In this document: positions 27,011 through 36,726 of the stretch, one piece after another
How positions within the stretch are numbered: the first letter of the stretch is position 1
How the letters are laid out: every line of letters starts with the position of its first letter
NCBI GenBank assembly: GCA_038849555.1
Contig: JAWCMT010000002.1
Coordinates: forward strand, 41,758-105,757
Reading direction: 5' to 3'
DNA from: JAOAIV01 sp038849555
GTDB lineage: Archaea > Thermoproteota > Bathyarchaeia > Bathyarchaeales > Bathycorpusculaceae
Length of the DNA stretch: 64,000 nucleotides
Translations under genes and position numbers: made by a program
Notes under the pieces: model-generated
What the model saw: only the letters and a program-made list of their open reading frames with translations
What the model was told of the DNA's origin: nothing
Database searches by the model: none

Positions 27011-29350
27011 ATGCTCTCTCGCTCAGCAATCGCCAAACTAAAAGCAATTCTTTTAATTGATCTAATTATAGTGGCTTCGGCTGCTGGAGCCTACTTTTAC
27101 CTTCAAGCTGAAGGGCTTATAACAGCACCAGCTAAACCAGCCGAGTTCATAGTATCTGACCTCAAAATCACGCCCTCAGAAGCGGAAATCTTCGAGCCCG
27201 TGCTGATTACAGTAAACGTAACTAACATAGGCGATGAAAAAGGCGAATACATAGCGAACCTCACAATCAATGATGTGATAGAAGAAAATCAGACAGTTAC
27301 GGTTCTCGGAAGAAACTCCACTATAGCCGAGTTCACAGTGCTCAAAGAAACCGAAGGAACCTACACAATTGAAATAGGCGGATTAACGGGCGTATTAACG
27401 GTTAAGACCCCTCCGCCGACTGCAAGCAAAATAGGATTATCCAAGCTTAATGTCAAGCCCTACGAGGCATGGCCTAACGAAACAATGACAGTTACAGTTG
27501 CTGCCACTAACACGGGGGATGCACCAGACAGCCTCGCAGTGCGATTTATGGTCGATGGAGAGCTTTTAGAGCGCCGCATAATCGAATTAGGCGCTAAGGA
27601 GACCACAACGGTAGAATTTACATTTAACGCGCCAGAAGAGGGAAAACACACCGTCCAAGTAAACTCTTTATCCGGAACCTTTGTAGTGGTTCCAACAGGA
27701 TATCATACGCTTACAGTGGGCAGGTCTGGCGGTGGCTCCAAACCCCTCGAATTCACCCTCAACGGCGTACCTCAAAAGACAACGTACGTCGAGCTTCTGC
27801 CCGTAGGCGAATATACGATAGCTGCGCCAAAAATTGTCGATGTTGGAACAGGCATTTTGGAATTTTCATTTTGGAGCGACGGCTCAACAGACCCAACAAT
27901 AACTTTCACGCTAAACGAACGGAAAATTATAGTGGCCACATACACTGTGATCAGCGGATGGGCCTCTTGTCCATCACTGTTTTACTGGAACGGAACCGAC
28001 TATGTCTATGTTACTGAAATTTCAAATGCAGGCTGGCTGGGCTACATAGACTATATTGATGAAAAAGGAAACATCGTGTTTGGCGGCGGAAACCCGTGGG
28101 ATACAATCAAGTTGGATGCAAAACAATTGGCAGTAAACAGAACCGCAGAAGGAGAGTATTATGAGATAATTCTCATTCAGAAATGGGATGAGCTCTTCTA
28201 TTTGGACACGGTTTACATGCTGGTAGTTGACCATCCAGCGGATGTGGATGTTTACTCGACCATGGTTAACTACGTCAACAAAGCCTTTCCAAAAGAGATT
28301 TACACGGTCAGCAAAAATAACCTTCTAACACCAATTTCCGCTGTAAATGAAAATGGCGAAGACGTCTTGCCGCTAATCGCCAAACTTGACGGCGTCTTTA
28401 CGCCAGGTATCAACGGTCTTGAAAGCCCAGCGTGGAACGACATTAAACTAAATCAGTTAACTCTGAACTTAGGCGACTTATCTGGCGCGGAAGAAATTAA
28501 GCTTGTAATCAACGGCATGGTTGACTGGGGCTCACCTGAGGATTACTACCCATGGATTGAAGGTTTCAAAACGGCAGCTGCGAAAGGACTTGTGCCTAAT
28601 GGCACGGAGATTTATCCGCCGCCCTACATGGAAGTGATGGATGCAAACGGTAATTGGGTGCGTGTACCCCAAGATAGACAGATGCCCACGCCCTCAGATT
28701 ATGTTCCCAGAAGCTTCGCAGTTGCCCTAACTGGGCTTTTCCCTGCTGGCGTCCGCGAATACAAGATTCGAATCACCAACTTCTACAATGTAACCTTTGA
28801 TTACATAGGAATAGACGTTACTCCTCAACGAGACATCAAGATTCAGAGAATCGACGCGGACGCGGTGCTCCATCAAGCATTCCCAACACTCTCTACGTCT
28901 ACGGGCGCCTTTACAAGATACGGCGACGTAACAGCATTAATCCGCAATGAAGACGACATGTTCGTGATTGGGCGACAGGGCGATCAGGTGTCTCTACACT
29001 TCCCAACCGCTAATTTGGCGCCTCTCGAAGAGGGCATGGAGCGCGACTACTTCCTGTTCGTCGCCTGCTGGTTCAAGGATCCGCCGGGAAACTGGGGCTA
29101 CGGCTTTGACTTCACTGTTGAACCGCTGCCTTTCCGAAACATGACGGGCTTTCCATATCCACCTACAGAAAGCTATCCCCAAGATGAAGCGCACTTGCAA
29201 TATCTGCGAGAATACAATACACGAATAGCGAAATCGCCAACCGAATCGCTAACGGTGGGATCCATCGCCACATGGGCCATTATAGTCGTAGCGCTGATAG
29301 CAGTTGTTGACGCAGGCGTTCTAGCCTACTTCAAGAAACGCAAACATTAA
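27011..29350 (+). CDS. large membrane-anchored surface protein with CARDB-like domains
   Basis: 779 residues. An N-terminal signal-anchor helix (about 10-32) is followed by two CARDB/Ig-like domains. The first, about 42-128, contains FEPVLITVNVTNIGDEKGEYIANLTIND; the second, about 138-225, contains NETMTVTVAATNTGDAPDSLAVRF. A PEGA-like segment follows (about 232-310, GGSKPLEFTLNGVPQ). Next is a large domain beginning WASCPSLFYWNGTDYVYVTEIS (about 318-740) and a C-terminal transmembrane helix (about 752-773) with KKRKH. CARDB domains usually mediate adhesion or assembly. The function of the large C-domain is unknown. Many N-x-T/S sites could be N-glycosylated. Confidence 0.8.
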   Translation: MLSRSAIAKLKAILLIDLIIVASAAGAYFYLQAEGLITAPAKPAEFIVSDLKITPSEAEIFEPVLITVNVTNIGDEKGEYIANLTINDVIEENQTVTVLGRNSTIAEFTVLKETEGTYTIEIGGLTGVLTVKTPPPTASKIGLSKLNVKPYEAWPNETMTVTVAATNTGDAPDSLAVRFMVDGELLERRIIELGAKETTTVEFTFNAPEEGKHTVQVNSLSGTFVVVPTGYHTLTVGRSGGGSKPLEFTLNGVPQKTTYVELLPVGEYTIAAPKIVDVGTGILEFSFWSDGSTDPTITFTLNERKIIVATYTVISGWASCPSLFYWNGTDYVYVTEISNAGWLGYIDYIDEKGNIVFGGGNPWDTIKLDAKQLAVNRTAEGEYYEIILIQKWDELFYLDTVYMLVVDHPADVDVYSTMVNYVNKAFPKEIYTVSKNNLLTPISAVNENGEDVLPLIAKLDGVFTPGINGLESPAWNDIKLNQLTLNLGDLSGAEEIKLVINGMVDWGSPEDYYPWIEGFKTAAAKGLVPNGTEIYPPPYMEVMDANGNWVRVPQDRQMPTPSDYVPRSFAVALTGLFPAGVREYKIRITNFYNVTFDYIGIDVTPQRDIKIQRIDADAVLHQAFPTLSTSTGAFTRYGDVTALIRNEDDMFVIGRQGDQVSLHFPTANLAPLEEGMERDYFLFVACWFKDPPGNWGYGFDFTVEPLPFRNMTGFPYPPTESYPQDEAHLQYLREYNTRIAKSPTESLTVGSIATWAIIVVALIAVVDAGVLAYFKKRKH

Positions 29351-29402
29351 ACAACATTTCTTTCTCCATTAATCAGTTATAAAAGCGACTGAGCGTAGCC
29401 CA

Positions 29403-30725
29403 TCAAGAGTGCCAGTTTTCAATCAGGCTTACTATGGCCGCAGCCTGTTTTTCTAGACCATAACGGCTCAAAGGCTTCGTCAAATGCCTCTGAGATCTAG
29501 TCGATGTCGCATATAAGCCCGTTTTTAGGTTTCTTTCTTCCGCAACCTGCACCTTATTCGCGTCATTAAGCCTTGTTTTGCACTTCTCACAGCGAAAGCC
29601 CTTGTCTTTCCCCATAGATTTCAGCCGTTTGCCGCATCGTGGACATAGCGGATTTTGTAGGGTAATTTTTGGAGCAAGCTCCAGAATGTTGATCTTCTCA
29701 AGGTTTATCGTCAACCGCTTGCTGGCGGAAGGCTTGCGCACTGCGCCATAAACTTCTACACTGTCGCCCACTACGAGCGCTCTTGCTACTTTGCGAAGGG
29801 CTCCTGTCGGCTCGTAAGCGACGCAGTCAACTTCACCTGTTTCGTCTCCAATGGAAAAAATCACATGACGCAGGGGCACCAACTTGGGGCCGCGCAATAC
29901 CGTCCCACGTACAATAACTGAACTGTAAGGTTCAATGTGGCTTAAGGTTGCTACCTGCTTGAGGTGCGCGTCGGTGCCCTGATTAGTGCGGAAAATCAGC
30001 CATCTTTCAACCGGTTCCAGCGGCTTAACAAGCTCAAAAGCCTTTTTAACCACCTCAGGCGTTTCACCTCTGATGCCAAAAAGGATAGGATCAGGCCCTC
30101 GCGGTGTGATGATAACTCTGCCCTTTTCCAAGTCTACGTTATTGAATGTGTAGGGTCGTGTTAGCTTATCCATTGCAAAAATCGATGCCACATCCACTTT
30201 CCGCTTTAACCCACAATTTTCAGCAAGACGATAGGCGATTAATTCGTAAGTGTGGTCCGCTTCAAGCGTCTCGCCAATCGCCGCCAACGCGCCGATGATT
30301 CCTCTGCAAGTGTTAAAGCCATAGGCTTCGCCTTGGAACTTTTTGACAAGCTTCACCGCTTCCTTTAGGGTTACGATGCCAGTAATGGCGCGTTTAGCGA
30401 AAGCAGTTAGCTCCGCTGGAATTTCCTGTTTAGCGATGAAAACTAGTCCTGGGTCGGTGCCTTTGAAGCTTAGGTCAGATTTTTCTTCCACCAAGCTTAA
30501 GGCAGCGTCCTTTATTTTTTCCTCAAGCGCGGCGTCGTAGTTAATTCTGAGGCAAAGCGCGCCGTTACCTCTGGTTTTCCAGGGCACGTTAGGATTAAGC
30601 CTGATCAAGTTTGGGTAATCCAGAAACTTGACGCCTAATTTTTCAAGTTTTTCTACAAGTAAGGCAGCAACGTAGGTTGTGCAACCTTGCCTTGTTGAGT
30701 CTGTATCATCAATTCCAATGTGCAT
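29403..30725 (-). CDS. tiaS: tRNA(Ile2) 2-agmatinylcytidine synthetase
   Basis: An archaea-specific enzyme that attaches agmatine to C34 of tRNA-Ile2 so that the CAT anticodon reads AUA. The family N-terminus MHIGIDDTDSTRQGCTTYVAA is present, followed by the DUF1743 catalytic region with RTNQGTDAHL, an OB-fold (about 260-350, VIVRGTVLRGPKLVP) and a C-terminal zinc ribbon (CPRCGKRLKS, CEKCKTRL). The start is the ATG at 30725; a TTG at 30743 would add six residues before the conserved start. The agmatine it needs could come from the arginine decarboxylase encoded at 59814 in this window. Confidence 0.94.
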   Translation of the reverse strand: MHIGIDDTDSTRQGCTTYVAALLVEKLEKLGVKFLDYPNLIRLNPNVPWKTRGNGALCLRINYDAALEEKIKDAALSLVEEKSDLSFKGTDPGLVFIAKQEIPAELTAFAKRAITGIVTLKEAVKLVKKFQGEAYGFNTCRGIIGALAAIGETLEADHTYELIAYRLAENCGLKRKVDVASIFAMDKLTRPYTFNNVDLEKGRVIITPRGPDPILFGIRGETPEVVKKAFELVKPLEPVERWLIFRTNQGTDAHLKQVATLSHIEPYSSVIVRGTVLRGPKLVPLRHVIFSIGDETGEVDCVAYEPTGALRKVARALVVGDSVEVYGAVRKPSASKRLTINLEKINILELAPKITLQNPLCPRCGKRLKSMGKDKGFRCEKCKTRLNDANKVQVAEERNLKTGLYATSTRSQRHLTKPLSRYGLEKQAAAIVSLIENWHS

Positions 30726-30904
30726 CGTTTGTGGATTTGTCAACTATAACTGGGCTCCAGCTGTTAGAGAGGGAACATGTGAATAAAAAATATTTTTGGT
30801 TTGTCTAATTCTTGGAAACAAGGATTTAAAGAAATGCCTTTAGATGTGTTTGGCACAGCAGTTAAACGTTTTGTTAATTGAAAGAAAAAGGAATTTGGAA
30901 AGGA

Positions 30905-31141
30905 TTATTTCTCTTCTATGACAATCATTGTTAATGTAGACCTAACCTTGTCAAGTCGGCGGATGCGCCAGGTCACTATTTCTTTTAGTCTATCCATTGT
31001 TTCAGCTTTAACTCTTGCAACTATGTCATAGACTCCGTAAACAGCTGAGGCTTCCTCAACCCCTTCGACTTTTTTTAGTTCTTTGAGCACGTCTGCCTCG
31101 GAACCTATTTCAGTATTTATCAATACAAATGCGGTAGGCAT
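30905..31141 (-). CDS. stand-alone Lrp/AsnC ligand-binding (RAM) domain
   Basis: 78 residues with the beta-alpha-beta-beta-alpha-beta pattern of the AsnC-type effector domain (TAFVLINTEIGSEADVLKEL, EEASAVYGVYDIVARVKAE, STLTMIVIEE). There is no DNA-binding helix-turn-helix. Such single RAM proteins form rings that bind amino acids and may sense amino acid levels or modulate full-length Lrp proteins. No target is indicated. It lies between a tRNA-modification gene and a PP-loop enzyme gene on the same strand, with about 180 bp and 90 bp of space. Confidence 0.88.
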   Translation of the reverse strand: MPTAFVLINTEIGSEADVLKELKKVEGVEEASAVYGVYDIVARVKAETMDRLKEIVTWRIRRLDKVRSTLTMIVIEEK

Positions 31142-31231
31142 ACAAACTCCTCAAGGTAATGTTGTCTCACTGTGCATTAAAATATTTTTCTCAAAACCCG
31201 CTTTACATTCAGAAAAATATGCATCAACAGT

Positions 31232-32227
31232 TTAATCATTTCCAACGCGGAGGCGCTCAACTTCCGCACGCGCAGGAACCTTAACGGTTATCGCCTTGTC
31301 TAGGCGCTCTCGACCAAATTTAACCGTTACTTCGTTGCATTTTGCATCTGAATAAAACGCTGTAAGCTCCGCTGCCACTCGGATGGCTTTTTTGGTTTTC
31401 TCACCTTGAAGAATAGTGATTGGGCTGCCAACATCCGGGACCTCAAAGTAAAAGTCACTTCGTGCCTTCTTAGCCATTAAAAGCTTGTTTTCGGCTTCGT
31501 TTCTCCCTACAATTATCTTGTTTTCGCCTAACCTAAAGTGCCGCCCCACCTTAAGCAGAAAAACATCATTCATGGAGCAGCGTTTCTTGTGCTTGAAAAG
31601 GTCACGCAGTTTATCCGAGTACTCCTTGCATGTAAGCAAGCAGCCGCCTGCTGGCGACGGATACTCTTTAATGTTAAATCCTTTAGCAAGCTGAATCTGC
31701 TGCTTCCTGGATCTGCCATGAATCGCTAAGAGCTTCGCTCTGTCAACTAAGCCTCGTTTTTCCGCCTCAGTTTCTGGAAGCAGCTTGGCTGACAGCGGCC
31801 GCAGAACCTTGCCGCGTAAACCGGCCTCTTCCTCGACTAGTTTTAGGGCGTTAAAGTGCTGTGACATGGGTCTTTCACCGAGTACCTCGCCTGTAGCAAT
31901 GAAGGCTGCGCCCGTCTCCTTGGCGTAGTTCTTCGCTTTTCGCAAAAAGAAAATTTTACAGTCGATACATGGATTCATGTTTTTGCCGTAACCATGCTTT
32001 GGATTCCGCAGCATCTTCAAGTAATCGCTGCCGACGCTTACGACCTTAAGCGGCACACCCAACTGTTTTGCCGCATTCTCAGCGCTTGATTCGCCTGTTT
32101 TACTGGATAAAAAAGGCGTTATAAAACTTAGGGCTTCAACTTCAATGCCTTGATTAAGGAGTAGCTTAGCCGCTAGGATGCTGTCTAAGCCACCTGAAAG
32201 CAGAACTAGCGCCTTAACCTTTCGCAT
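31232..32227 (-). CDS. PP-loop ATPase, tRNA thiolation-like (ThiI/MnmA-related)
   Basis: About 331 residues. The PP-loop motif VLLSGGLDSILAA near residue 10 adenylates a substrate. Two cysteine positions follow the pattern of sulfur-transfer enzymes: CIDCK (about 95-99) and GGCLLT (about 195). An MnmA/ThiI-like middle region includes ATGEVLGERPMSQ and PLSAKLLPETEAEKRGLV. The C-terminal 90 residues look like a separate small binding domain. A tRNA 2-thio or 4-thio uridylation role is likely, but the exact base is not decided by sequence. The start is the ATG at 32227 (MRKVKALVLLSGG); a GTG 7 codons upstream is the alternative. Confidence 0.78.
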   Translation of the reverse strand: MRKVKALVLLSGGLDSILAAKLLLNQGIEVEALSFITPFLSSKTGESSAENAAKQLGVPLKVVSVGSDYLKMLRNPKHGYGKNMNPCIDCKIFFLRKAKNYAKETGAAFIATGEVLGERPMSQHFNALKLVEEEAGLRGKVLRPLSAKLLPETEAEKRGLVDRAKLLAIHGRSRKQQIQLAKGFNIKEYPSPAGGCLLTCKEYSDKLRDLFKHKKRCSMNDVFLLKVGRHFRLGENKIIVGRNEAENKLLMAKKARSDFYFEVPDVGSPITILQGEKTKKAIRVAAELTAFYSDAKCNEVTVKFGRERLDKAITVKVPARAEVERLRVGND

Positions 32228-32391
32228 ACAGCCAACACTATTGAGCACTCGAATAAGAGCCTATCGATTTCACATCCGCTTTAGGTCTCGATTAAAATTG
32301 GCGCATCAGCTTGCTTTTTACGGTTTTTCGTTATTAACCATTCTAAACAAAAGATTAGTTTTTAATAATTCCGCCCTTTTCAAGGAAGGGC

Positions 32392-33264
32392 ATGCTTGGA
32401 GCCTCTCTGGCGCTGTTGGCAGCAGCAACCTCTGCTCTATCGGTTATACTGGTTAGAAAGCACTCCGCCGCGTCCAATGCCTTCAACATTAGCTTAATCA
32501 TTTCATTAGCAGGCATGGTAGTTTTATGGCTTCCCGCATTTCTCTTAGCAGATGAAAGTGCAATTAATTTAGGCGGCTGCTTACTTTTCGCTTTAAGCGG
32601 TGCGCTGTCTCCCGCGCTTGTGAGACTGCTTTACTATAGCGGACTAAAAAGGATAGGTGCACCAGTCAACGCGTCTTTATTCTCGATTTATCCGCTTTAC
32701 AGCTCTCTTCTAGGCGTGCTCTTGCTGAACGAGCACCTGTCGCCAAAAAATTGGGCAGGCATCATAATAGTTATACTCGGTAGCATGCTTGTAGCTGCAA
32801 CATCGCCTAAAAACGGCGCAAACAAAGTTCTTTCAAAGAGAAATCTGGCGCTTCCAATAGCTGGCGGCGTAGCGCTCGCCATTTCCAATATAATCAGGAA
32901 GTATGCTTTGACTCTTTACAGCGCGCCAACACTTGGAGTTACAGTGGCTTATGCATCTTCGCTTTTCGTTTATTCCTTGGTGCTTGCATCTCATACGCCG
33001 ACGAGAAAGGCTTTGTCTATAAAAGAGGATTTCAGGCTTTTTTGGAAAGCTGGCGTTGGGCAAGCAATATCGTGGATTTTAATTTTCTATGCACTCAGCT
33101 ACGAGCAGGTGTCCACTGTAACCTCGCTGCTTGTTACGGAACCGCTATTTGTTGCATTATTCGCTTATCTCTATCTAAGAAAGCTGGATGATGTTTCACC
33201 TAAACTTGCGGTAGGCATGGTTCTCACGGTTTTCGGAGTCGCTCTTATCACGGAAATGCTTTAA
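32392..33264 (+). CDS. EamA-type (drug/metabolite) transporter
   Basis: 290 residues with ten predicted helices arranged as two five-helix EamA repeats. The repeat features are visible in GAPVNASLFSIYPLYSSLLGVLLLNEHLSPKNWAGIIIVILGSMLV and the matching EQVSTVTSLLVTEPLFVALFAYLYLRKLDDVSPKLAVGMVLTVFGVALI. Family members export or import metabolites by antiport. The substrate is unknown. Divergent from the PP-loop gene, with about 165 bp between the starts. Confidence 0.85.
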   Translation: MLGASLALLAAATSALSVILVRKHSAASNAFNISLIISLAGMVVLWLPAFLLADESAINLGGCLLFALSGALSPALVRLLYYSGLKRIGAPVNASLFSIYPLYSSLLGVLLLNEHLSPKNWAGIIIVILGSMLVAATSPKNGANKVLSKRNLALPIAGGVALAISNIIRKYALTLYSAPTLGVTVAYASSLFVYSLVLASHTPTRKALSIKEDFRLFWKAGVGQAISWILIFYALSYEQVSTVTSLLVTEPLFVALFAYLYLRKLDDVSPKLAVGMVLTVFGVALITEML

Positions 33265-33354
33265 ATTTCTTGGCAAGACGGATTTCTTTGGGAAAATGAT
33301 AAATATTAATTAAATAAACTATGGGGAAAATGGGAGAGTCAACGAGGTTCGATT

Positions 33355-34455
33355 GTGACGGATATCAGCGTTTTCATACCCGTCTATAAAGAGTCACAGC
33401 AATTGCCAAGCATACTGAAGAAACTAGTACCGCAAGCGGTTAGCAAGGAAATTTTTGTATCCATCGACGAGCCTGAAACTCAATTTTTAGAAAAAATGCA
33501 AAGCTTCGCTGGCGTAAAATTCATAATCAACAAGAAACGAATTGGGAAGGCAAATGCGCTGAACAATGCCGTAAAACTTTCCTCAGGCAAAGTTTTATTG
33601 TTCTTGGACGCAGACGTAGAATTACCCGACGACCAGGACTTTCTGAAGAAAATAATTGATGAAATGGAGCATACGGATGTTCTTGACATAAAAAAGCGGG
33701 TAATCCGAAACTCTTTCTTGTCGAAAATGACGTATTATGAATACTTCACATTCAACATTAGCGCTTGGATAGCCTCAGAACATCTGCGCCGGTGCCCAGC
33801 CACCAACGGCGCCGCATTCGCCATCAAAAGAGAAACATTTGACGCGGTGAACGGCTTCGGAAATGTCGTGGCTGAAGACTTAGATATTGCCACAAAAGCT
33901 TTTCTTAAAGGCTACTCTTTCGCTTACACTAAAGAAGTTGAAGTGCTAAATGTTGTACATTCAAGCTGGCGCAAATGGTTTAAGCAGAGACGAAGATGGG
34001 CCATAGGCCAAGCATTATGGTTGAAAAGCTGCTACAAGGATCTATTCAGGGAATGCATTAAAAAACCGCAAATATTCCTTCCAGGCTTGTTTTTCCTTTA
34101 CCCCTCAATTGCCATGTTCTTTTTGACCGTGATGGTGCCCAGCAACTGGCTACACGACTCGCTTGTGATGGGTTCCTTCCTCTTATCATTGAAGTTCAAC
34201 ATTGCTTTGCCAGTGTTTCTCGCATCTCTCGCAACTGCAGACTTACTGAAGGCTCTGCTGATTTCACTGGCTAGTTTCGCGGTTACCGCCTTTACATTTC
34301 ATGTTTTCGCCCGAAAGCTGAAGTTCAAAATTAAACTACATGAGCTCTTCATCTACTACTTCTTATACTCCATCGCGTGGATAGCAATAATAGCCATCGG
34401 ATACATTCAAGTGTTATTGTTCAAGAAAAAAGCGGCGCCAGACTGGGTAACCTAA
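33355..34455 (+). CDS. membrane glycosyltransferase family 2 (QxxRW type)
   Basis: 366 residues. A cytoplasmic GT-A domain (about 1-225) carries DADVELPDD (nucleotide-sugar/metal site), AEDLDIATKAF (general-base region) and QRRRWAIGQ, the QxxRW motif of processive synthases related to cellulose and hyaluronan synthase. Three to four membrane helices follow (about 235-360). It probably polymerises or transfers sugars onto a lipid or exported polymer. The start is GTG 33355, with only weak purines before it. A second QxxRW enzyme lies at 36727. No signature identifies the sugar. Confidence 0.85.
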   Translation: MTDISVFIPVYKESQQLPSILKKLVPQAVSKEIFVSIDEPETQFLEKMQSFAGVKFIINKKRIGKANALNNAVKLSSGKVLLFLDADVELPDDQDFLKKIIDEMEHTDVLDIKKRVIRNSFLSKMTYYEYFTFNISAWIASEHLRRCPATNGAAFAIKRETFDAVNGFGNVVAEDLDIATKAFLKGYSFAYTKEVEVLNVVHSSWRKWFKQRRRWAIGQALWLKSCYKDLFRECIKKPQIFLPGLFFLYPSIAMFFLTVMVPSNWLHDSLVMGSFLLSLKFNIALPVFLASLATADLLKALLISLASFAVTAFTFHVFARKLKFKIKLHELFIYYFLYSIAWIAIIAIGYIQVLLFKKKAAPDWVT

Positions 34456-34541
34456 ACACCCAATATTTTGAATTAAGCCTGCGATAGCATATAAAACCCA
34501 TTTGAGTTTTCTAAAAAATAAAAAGAAGGGAACGTTCGCAG

Positions 34542-35255
34542 TTAAACTGGAAATTCATATTCTATAACTGCGTATTGAAATCTATAATCCGTGCGGCTTG
34601 CGCTTGGTGGTAAAGTAACAGATAAAATGTAAGCCCACTGAGAGTTGTCAACTTTTGCATTAGATATTGCACTAGCGTAGCCAACTCCGTAGCCAGCAGC
34701 GCCTTGCGTTAAATGGAATGCCAAAGTTTGATAGGAGGGTACTCCACCTATTGTTTGGTTATATCTTCCTATGTCTAACGTGATTTGGCTTGCACCGCCA
34801 TCATAAAAATACCAAGTTACGTTCCTTATGGTTACGCCTTGTGGCAAGAAAACTGGCGCGTAAAAATGCGCATAGCCAGAGCCATAATTATAGAGCTGCG
34901 TATCAATTTTGACTTCCATTATGCTTGCATTACTGAATTGCTGTGCAAAAGCTGCTGCGGGGACAGAAACGTAACCTACCCGCTCAAATCCGATGCCAGG
35001 CGGACCCTGCGGGCCAGTAGCGCCGGTGGCGCCTGTGTCTCCCTTCGGGCCTGCCGGGCCAACTGGGCCTTCTGGACCCTGTGGGCCTTGCGGTCCCGTG
35101 TCACCTTTATCGCCTTTGTCGCCTTTATCTCCTTTCGGACCCTGCGGACCAACTGCTATCTGCGAAGAAACACCGATGGATATGCAACTTGACACTAGAA
35201 TTGTTATTATGAGCGCAACTATGAATGTGGTTTTTGTTATTGATGGTTTTTCCAA
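34542..35255 (-). CDS. collagen-like (Gly-X-Y) membrane-anchored surface protein
   Basis: 237 residues. An N-terminal signal-anchor helix (about 8-31) is followed by about 18 uninterrupted Gly-X-Y triplets (residues 36-89) rich in GPQ, GDK, GPA and GAT. A C-terminal globular domain of about 145 residues follows (FERVGYVSVPAAAFAQQFSN onward, beta-rich). It could fold as a trimeric stalk with a globular head. Lysine and aspartate in X/Y positions would stabilise the helix without hydroxyproline. Collagen-like proteins are well known in bacteria and viruses but uncommon in archaea. The role is probably adhesion or cell surface structure. Single gene. Confidence 0.85.
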   Translation of the reverse strand: MEKPSITKTTFIVALIITILVSSCISIGVSSQIAVGPQGPKGDKGDKGDKGDTGPQGPQGPEGPVGPAGPKGDTGATGATGPQGPPGIGFERVGYVSVPAAAFAQQFSNASIMEVKIDTQLYNYGSGYAHFYAPVFLPQGVTIRNVTWYFYDGGASQITLDIGRYNQTIGGVPSYQTLAFHLTQGAAGYGVGYASAISNAKVDNSQWAYILSVTLPPSASRTDYRFQYAVIEYEFPV

Positions 35256-35614
35256 AGTTTAGCCTCAATGGCAAGAGTGTTTTGACTTATTAAACAACTT
35301 TTGTGTAGGTTTTGCGACAGACTATTTTTGCTGAATAATTTTTTCATGGCAGCAAGAGGTATGCGAGTTGGTGGGTATTGGCTGTTTTCTTAGTTGCGTT
35401 AAATCAAGCAAAAAGCACGCTAAGCTGATGTTTACCGATATAGCAGGAAATTAGCTGTTTATGTGTAAATGCTTGAAAACGGTGCCATCGCCAAAAGAGC
35501 CGCGTAATTCTTTTTCGGCCTCTAAGAAAGGTTTTTCACAGTATATTAGATAAACGCAGAATAATAAGGATAAAATTATATCTTTATGCGTTTACTATTG
35601 AAGGCGCCGTTGGA
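35256..35614. other. intergenic region before tRNA-Arg
   Basis: About 360 bp. The end nearest the tRNA is AT-rich, with TTATAT at 35575-35580 and CTTTATG at 35582-35588 as box A candidates about 30 bp upstream of the tRNA. No convincing gene or repeat was found in the remainder. Confidence 0.4.
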
Positions 35615-35692
35615 GGGTCCGTGGCGCAGCACGGATAGCGCGTCAGCCTTCTAAGCTGAATGTCCTGGGTTCAAATCCCAGCGGACCCGCCA
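35615..35692 (+). tRNA. tRNA-Arg (anticodon TCT)
   Basis: Acceptor GGGTCCG with CGGACCC, D-stem GCGC/GCGC, anticodon stem TCAGC/GCTGA with loop CTTCTAA (anticodon TCT), T-stem CTGGG/CCCAG with TTCAAAT. Discriminator G followed by an encoded CCA. No intron. Confidence 0.97.
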
Positions 35693-35751
35693 ATCCGCAA
35701 GCGAGTTTAACTTACAACAATAGTTAAGCTTCGCCATATTCATAAGAAGGA

Positions 35752-36606
35752 TTATTTTGCCTTCTTCTTCAAATGAAATGCAAGTCCTAAACTCGCGACT
35801 ACAATGGCAACTACGGTAACCGTTACAACGGGTAAAAATTCGAGTGATTCAACATCAAAGAATATTGTTTCGGAGGCAGCGGTGTTTCCAGCCAAATCAG
35901 CCACGTACACGGTTAAGTTATGCGCCCCAACTGGTAAGCCCGTCAATGTGATGTTGCTTGGCGCGGTCTGATTTTCCATTCCGTCTATGCTATAGAGAAT
36001 TTGCGATGCGGGTTCATTGACCACGAGAATCAGCTCGATGGCTGATGCGGCATATGTTTTGTTTTGAGGCGACAGAACAGTTAGCTGAGGGGAAACTACG
36101 TCTTTGGTGAAGCTGACTGTTGAGTAACCAATCAGCTGAAACCTGTCGTAGTAATTATATGAATATAGCACGTTATTTTCTTCGCGGTACTCTTCTCCGG
36201 TTTGAATGTAGCCTACACCCACGGCGTAAATTGTAACTGTAAGATTGCCTCCACGCGCATCAGATAAGTCTATTGAACGATGCTCGCCGATATATCCACC
36301 AGTATACTTGATTTCGCGTGCTTCCCAACTGGCTTTATAATAGATCTCAGTTATTCCGTAGCGAAATCGGCTATCATTGCCTTGTGGAATTGAAACGTCA
36401 AAAAGCAGTGTTACATTCTTCGGGCAAAATGAGCCGTTTGCGGGCGCGTAAATGGTAACTATGGGCGGTTGCGCGTCTTCTGGCGGCGGGATGTCCCGGT
36501 AGACGCTAATTATCGGGTTTGCGCTTGTTGATTTTACGCGAAAAGCGCTTGCTATCGAGAATAGAAGCAGCAGAATGCTGGCCGTTGCCTTGAATGTCTT
36601 TTTCAA
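35752..36606 (-). CDS. secreted Ig-like surface protein with C-terminal anchor
   Basis: 284 residues. A signal peptide (about 1-24, KATASILLLLFSIASAF) is followed by two Ig/fibronectin-like beta domains (about 40-160 and 165-250). The second has PQLTVLSPQNKTYAASAIELILVVNEPASQILYSIDG, a repeat known from many archaeal exported proteins. A transmembrane helix (about 258-278) and KKKAK follow. A cell-surface structural or binding role is likely. The ligand is unknown. Confidence 0.75.
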   Translation of the reverse strand: MKKTFKATASILLLLFSIASAFRVKSTSANPIISVYRDIPPPEDAQPPIVTIYAPANGSFCPKNVTLLFDVSIPQGNDSRFRYGITEIYYKASWEAREIKYTGGYIGEHRSIDLSDARGGNLTVTIYAVGVGYIQTGEEYREENNVLYSYNYYDRFQLIGYSTVSFTKDVVSPQLTVLSPQNKTYAASAIELILVVNEPASQILYSIDGMENQTAPSNITLTGLPVGAHNLTVYVADLAGNTAASETIFFDVESLEFLPVVTVTVVAIVVASLGLAFHLKKKAK

Positions 36607-36726
36607 TTGTAAGCCCTGTTTGATAGTTAATAATTATTTTCCATTAAAAAATGTTTTAAACATAGAGGGCCAAAAAGCTGTCTTGATGAAAAATTGACTT
36701 TTGCAATAAGCTGTCTTGCAATATTA

